Positions 60,315 to 64,000 of a stretch of 64,000 bases of DNA are shown here, one piece after another. The DNA lies in assembly GCF_029633865.1 (NCBI RefSeq), contig NC_079216.1, positions 63,123,506-63,187,505 on the forward strand. Reading direction: 5' to 3'. Below the pieces are notes generated by a model. That model saw only the letters and a program-made list of their open reading frames with translations, made no database searches and was not told where the DNA came from. The translations under genes were made by a program, and so were the position numbers. How positions within the stretch are numbered: the stretch's first letter is position 1; each line of letters opens with the position of its first letter. Source of the stretch: Lampris incognitus. Lineage: Eukaryota; Chordata; Actinopteri; Lampriformes; Lampridae.

Positions 60315-60654
60315 AAAGACAGCCACTTTATTTTGTCTTGTATTCTTACAACGACTTTGTTCTCTGCATTTAACCCGTCCTATTATAGGAGCAGTGGGCA
60401 GCTGCAGCGCCCGGGGACCAAATCCTGGTCTGCTTTCCATTGCCTTGCTCAGGGGCAGAGGCAGGAGTATTAAGCCTAACATGCATGTCTTTCTGATGGT
60501 GGGAGGAATCTGGAGCACCCGGAGGAAACCCACGCAGACACGGAGAGAACATGCAAACTCCACACAGAAAGAGCCTGGGACAGCCTGGGGTTCGAACCCA
60601 GGACCCTCTTGCTGTGAGGCAACAGTGCTAACCACTGGGCCACCGTGCCGCCCC
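60315..60654 (-). mobile_element. V-SINE subfamily 2
   Basis: Minus strand: GGGGCGGCACGGTGGCCCAG head, box B GGTTCGAACCCC, core (GTTTGCATGTTCTCTC, GTGGGTTTCC), then the subfamily-2 tail also seen at 37.2-37.6 kb, ending AATAAAGTGGCTG. Confidence 0.88.
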
Positions 60655-62599
60655 AGAAGTGCAACAGCAGGCGTGCAAAAAAGGTAAACAAAAAAGGAGA
60701 CTCAACATATTGTGTGCAGTTAAAAAAACAAAATAATTTAAAAAAGAATATGAAAAATATAAAATTAATAAATAAAAAAACCCCACAAAATATTGACTAA
60801 TGTGCATTCAAATATTTAACAACAGGTGCATCTCTCTCGTCATCTCCCTTATAACAAATAAATAAATCTTAATGTGTGCATTATTCATTTTGTTTTTATA
60901 CTCATTATTAAAAATACACATAGATTGAATTGCCCCTGCACACTAGGGACCGCCTAGGTTGCCGATGCCTAGAAAGGCCCCTGGGTACACAGTCAGCATC
61001 ATTACACGTCATTATTGACTATATTTAATAAAAAAAAAAAGTAAACATGCTAACTTTGGTTTACTTTATCCAGTAGCCCTGATTATGTTCTATTCTTAAA
61101 CATCGGAAAAGCAATTTGATTATTTGCCTTATGGAAAATAGAGCAGAAGATTGTGGCCTTATCTGCAGGGTGGATGTGGACATGAGCTGCAGGTGATTAG
61201 AGGATGCTTGGTGTTGGTCTTGAAGAGCCACGTGGGGGTCCCCACTAGTCTGTGTGGGAAAACAAAATTAATCTTCACAGTTCAGGGTCATAGCAACAGT
61301 TCAGGAGTCTATTGATTAAATGTCAGCTTGCCCAGGTGAAGCTAATACACAAATCAGAGGAGGCCTCGGTTAACAATCCATCACCGCAAGAAGTTTAAAA
61401 TCAACACAACATCACTGCATGTTTGGATCGTTTGTCATGGTATGCAGCAGCATAACATCGGTGACAGCTTTTGAGCTGAGATAGTTTGGGTTGCATGTTG
61501 TTTGTTTATAGTGTAGGCCAATGGTGTTTAACTATGTGCCATGGAGGGCTTTCTTTCCAGGATAACACTAGATGATTTCACTAACCAGCAAAGCTTCAAC
61601 CAGAGAGGGAGGACTATTCCGTGTGGTGTAGTGTTGGGTTGGAAAAGAAAACCTGCATACACACGGGACTCTATAGCACATGGTTCCCTAGCCCTACTAC
61701 TTGCGTGGACTATCTAATTTAGCTACTTCCAATGTTGTGATGCTTTCACGTTCATTCAGATGAACATGTCCAGAGGTTTTTGCACAAAACAGTATTCATC
61801 AATGTAAGGTTAATTGTTTTTTTGTATGATGAGTGCAGTCAGCAAACAGATATGCTATTACACTGACTAAAGAAACAGCCAGGCCTCCTTCATATTCCAG
61901 AGTAAAACAGCTGTAGGCAAGGGAGGCCTTTAGCTTTACCAAACGCCAGGGGAGAGTAATTCACTGAAAGGGATGCAGGAACTGCAGTAGGTTCAGATCC
62001 CAAACCCCAAGGGTGACACTCTGCTCACACAGGGCAGAGTGCTGGCTGTTCTGGTCTCCATATTGGCCACAAGCGTTGAGTGACACATAACCTTGCCCTG
62101 TCACCACCCTCACCAGTGTGTCAGCTGATATTAACATGATTGACGGTGAACCAGCAGTCCAGCGCTATGCGTTTTGAGGCTCTGAATAACCTCGCCTTAG
62201 CTGTGTGCCAAAGCTAGGACATTTGGGGCATGTTACTGGATCATAATGCAATCTTAGAGTGTAGCCCGTATCCCCTTTTGGACAAGGGCACATGCCTTTG
62301 TGGCTTTATATCAACAAGAGTTTTTATCCCCTCAATCCAAGTCAAGGATTTTTTTTTTAATTGTCAGTATTGTGTAGGCACACTTTTTTTTAAGGCAAGG
62401 GCATTCGGGTGGAAAAGAATACCTTTGGAACATTCCTATTATCAAACAATAAACTGTGTCCAGTCCATTTCACTTCACTAATGTAGCATTAGTGCATTAG
62501 GAGGTAGAACAGGTCATCTAGTAAGTGCTGGTTTGATCAATTGGGGTCCTCTTGTTCTGTTAATGACTGTGAGCATTTCTTGTCTTTCTTTGTTGACAA
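60655..62599. other. Unassigned sequence
   Basis: A-rich spacer to 60790, then unassigned DNA. About 61510-61640 (AATGGTGTTTAACTATGTGC onward) resembles a repeat I recall from fish introns, but no family can be named. Confidence 0.35.
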
Positions 62600-63110
62600 G
62601 ATCGATGGTCTAAGGTCCAATTTTACCCCCACTGTTTCCCCCCTGCCTCTTTCAGCCGTCCGATTTTAATGTCAGAATTTGCTCCCGTATCTCTTCAGCT
62701 CCTTGTTAATACTGTAGACCTTATGCGTCCCTCCTCCAGTCCCTGTGATATAGTTCCAACCAAAGGTTTAAAATCCATCCTGCCTGGCTTAGGTCCCAGC
62801 TTGCTCTCTATCATCAACTGCTCACTCACATCTGGGTCTGTACCTGACTACTTTAAAATTGCCTGTGTTTAGCCCCCACGGTGGCACGATGGCGCAGTGG
62901 TTAGCGCGGTTGCCTCACAGCAAAAAGGTCCTGGGTTCGAGCCCTGGGGTAGTCCAACCTTGGTGGGTGACCCCGGGTCGTCCTGTGTGGAGTTTGCATG
63001 TTCTCCCCGTGTCTGCATGGGCTTCCTCCAGGGGCTCCGGTTTCCTCCCACAGTCCAAAGACATGTAAGTCAGGTGAATTGGCCGTATTAAATTGTCCCT
63101 AGGAATGAAT

Positions 63111-63165
<55 letters not shown>

Positions 63166-63367
63166 GGCCCTGTGATGGCCTGGCGGCCTGTCCAGGGTGT
63201 CTCCCTGCCTGCCGCCCAGTTACTGATGGTGTAGGCTCCAGCATCCCCACGACCCTGAGAGCAGGATAAGCGGTCAAGATAATGGATGGATCTGTTTAGC
63301 CCCTCCTCAAAAACCCTCTCTTGATCTGGCAAGGGTAGAGAATTATAGACCAATTTCCAAACTTGCC
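62600..63367 (+). mobile_element. L2/CR1-like LINE RT fragment split by a V-SINE
   Basis: Plus-strand frame 62669-62872 encodes the start of an RT domain (KGLKSILPGLGPSLLS, NCSLTSGSVPDYFKIACV). After the V-SINE the protein continues as PLLKNP and, after a frame change, as ARVENYRPISKLA (about 63337-63366). Without the insert the frame passes through TAG where Gln is usual. It breaks off at about 63367. Confidence 0.8.
62877..63292 (+). mobile_element. V-SINE, full-length, with 11-bp target-site duplication
   Basis: Head CACGGTGGCACGATGGCGCA, box B GGGTTCGAGCCC, core GTTTGCATGTTCTCCC, CAGTCCAAAGACATG, a (GT)n run at 63112-63164, and the tail GATAATGGATGGA. TGTTTAGCCCC stands at 62866-62876 and 63293-63303, exactly flanking it. 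Confidence 0.95.
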
Positions 63368-63369
63368 TG

Positions 63370-63868
63370 AGTCAAGCCCTGCTTCCTGTTCCCGAATCTC
63401 CGGATGGTTTGCCAGAACTTCCTTGAGGCCAATCTCCATAAACTCACAAAACTCCTCCGCTGCTTCAGGAAACCCCTGGGCCAACCAAGTCCGAAAGGCC
63501 TCCTTCTTCAGCTTGACGGCTTCCCTCACCACCGGTGTCTACCAGCGGGTTCTTAGGTTGCCGCCTCAACAGGCACCGATGACCTTATGACCACAGCTCC
63601 TGCCTGCCGCATCTGCAATGGAGGCTTTGAAAATGGCTTATTCAGACTCCATGTCCCCAGCCTCCTTTGGGATACACGAAAACGTCTTCCGGAGGTGGGA
63701 GTTGAAGACCTCATAGACAGGGGCTTCCGCCAGATGTTCCCAGTTCACCCTCTCTACACGTTTGGGTTTTCCAGGTCTGTCCGGCAGCCTTCCCCGCCAT
63801 CTGATCCAACTCACCACCAGGTGGTGATCAGTTGACTGCTCTGCTTCTCTCTTCACCCGAGTGTCCAA
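63370..63868 (-). mobile_element. LINE internal fragment (endonuclease-RT linker), frameshifted
   Basis: Minus strand: PVYEVFNSHLRKTFSCIP (from 63868), then VREAVKLKKEAFRTWLAQG (from 63532), then in a shifted frame KFWQTIRRFGNRKQGL. These match the linker of a fish LINE with the order endonuclease, linker, RT. Neither end of the element is present, and it joins the L2-like fragment head to head. Confidence 0.7.
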
Positions 63869-64000
63869 AACATATACAGTATATATTTTACCTAAAACAT
63901 CATAAATATAATAATGCAGTAATACTAATAAATCTAACTACAGTCTCGTATTTATCACTGAGAGAGAAAATATGTGTATAGGTATAAAAAACTTTAAAGA
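63869..64000. other. AT-rich right edge
   Basis: Nothing recognised. Confidence 0.5.

Overview
The window looks like non-coding-rich nuclear DNA of a teleost fish. The evidence is the mixture of repeats (V-SINEs, a 5S-rRNA-derived SINE, other tRNA-derived SINEs, RTE-, L1-, L2/CR1- and I-like LINE fragments, long CA, GA, GATA and TAC microsatellites) together with one vertebrate gene split by an intron. There is no bacterial gene organisation and no CRISPR array. I do not recognise a tRNA, rRNA or snRNA gene that looks functional.

The one protein gene I can support is lysmd4 on the minus strand. Its two coding exons are at 54118-53858 and 53751-53209, and together they give a 267-residue type II-like membrane protein with an N-terminal LysM domain and one transmembrane helix. 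A CpG-rich block at about 54700-55170, with CRE-like and CCAAT motifs, is its likely promoter and first non-coding exon. A poly(A) signal candidate lies at 52608-52613. In human the gene sits between MEF2A and ADAMTS17, but I recognise no exon of either here.

Layout: 1-4.5 kb holds an RTE reverse-transcriptase fragment, a TTAA-flanked MITE-like element, an I-like LINE 3' end, and RTE and L1 scraps. 4.5-16 kb is mostly unassigned sequence with LINE tails at 6.6-8.3, 8.3-8.8, 9.8-10.3 and 11.4-11.7 kb. 15.9-19.3 kb is a complex of palindromes, duplicated GC-rich units and a 1.16-kb minisatellite. 22.4-26.9 kb is dense in SINEs (tRNA-SINE, 5S-SINE, two full V-SINEs). 27.9-30.5 kb is an RTE LINE that has lost its RT core. 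30.9-33.4 kb holds further SINE and LINE fragments. 35.8-42.4 kb contains three minus-strand L2/CR1-superclade LINEs, two of them interrupted by other repeats. 42.5-47.3 kb has a tandem ATGCAT-rich repeat, a tRNA-SINE, an LTR-like remnant and a GAGTC-rich palindromic element. 47.3-52.6 kb is plain AT-rich sequence up to lysmd4. 55-60 kb has inverted GATA/TATC arrays, a palindromic repeat, a GA array and a possible unassigned exon. 60-64 kb has two V-SINEs, one cleanly inserted into an L2-like LINE.

I found no convincing new multi-gene system. The most informative signals are insertion histories and unusual repeat architecture: target-site duplications, nested insertions, an RT-core deletion, hairpin clusters and inverted satellite duplications. 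LINE clade names are from remembered protein similarity and were not checked by search.
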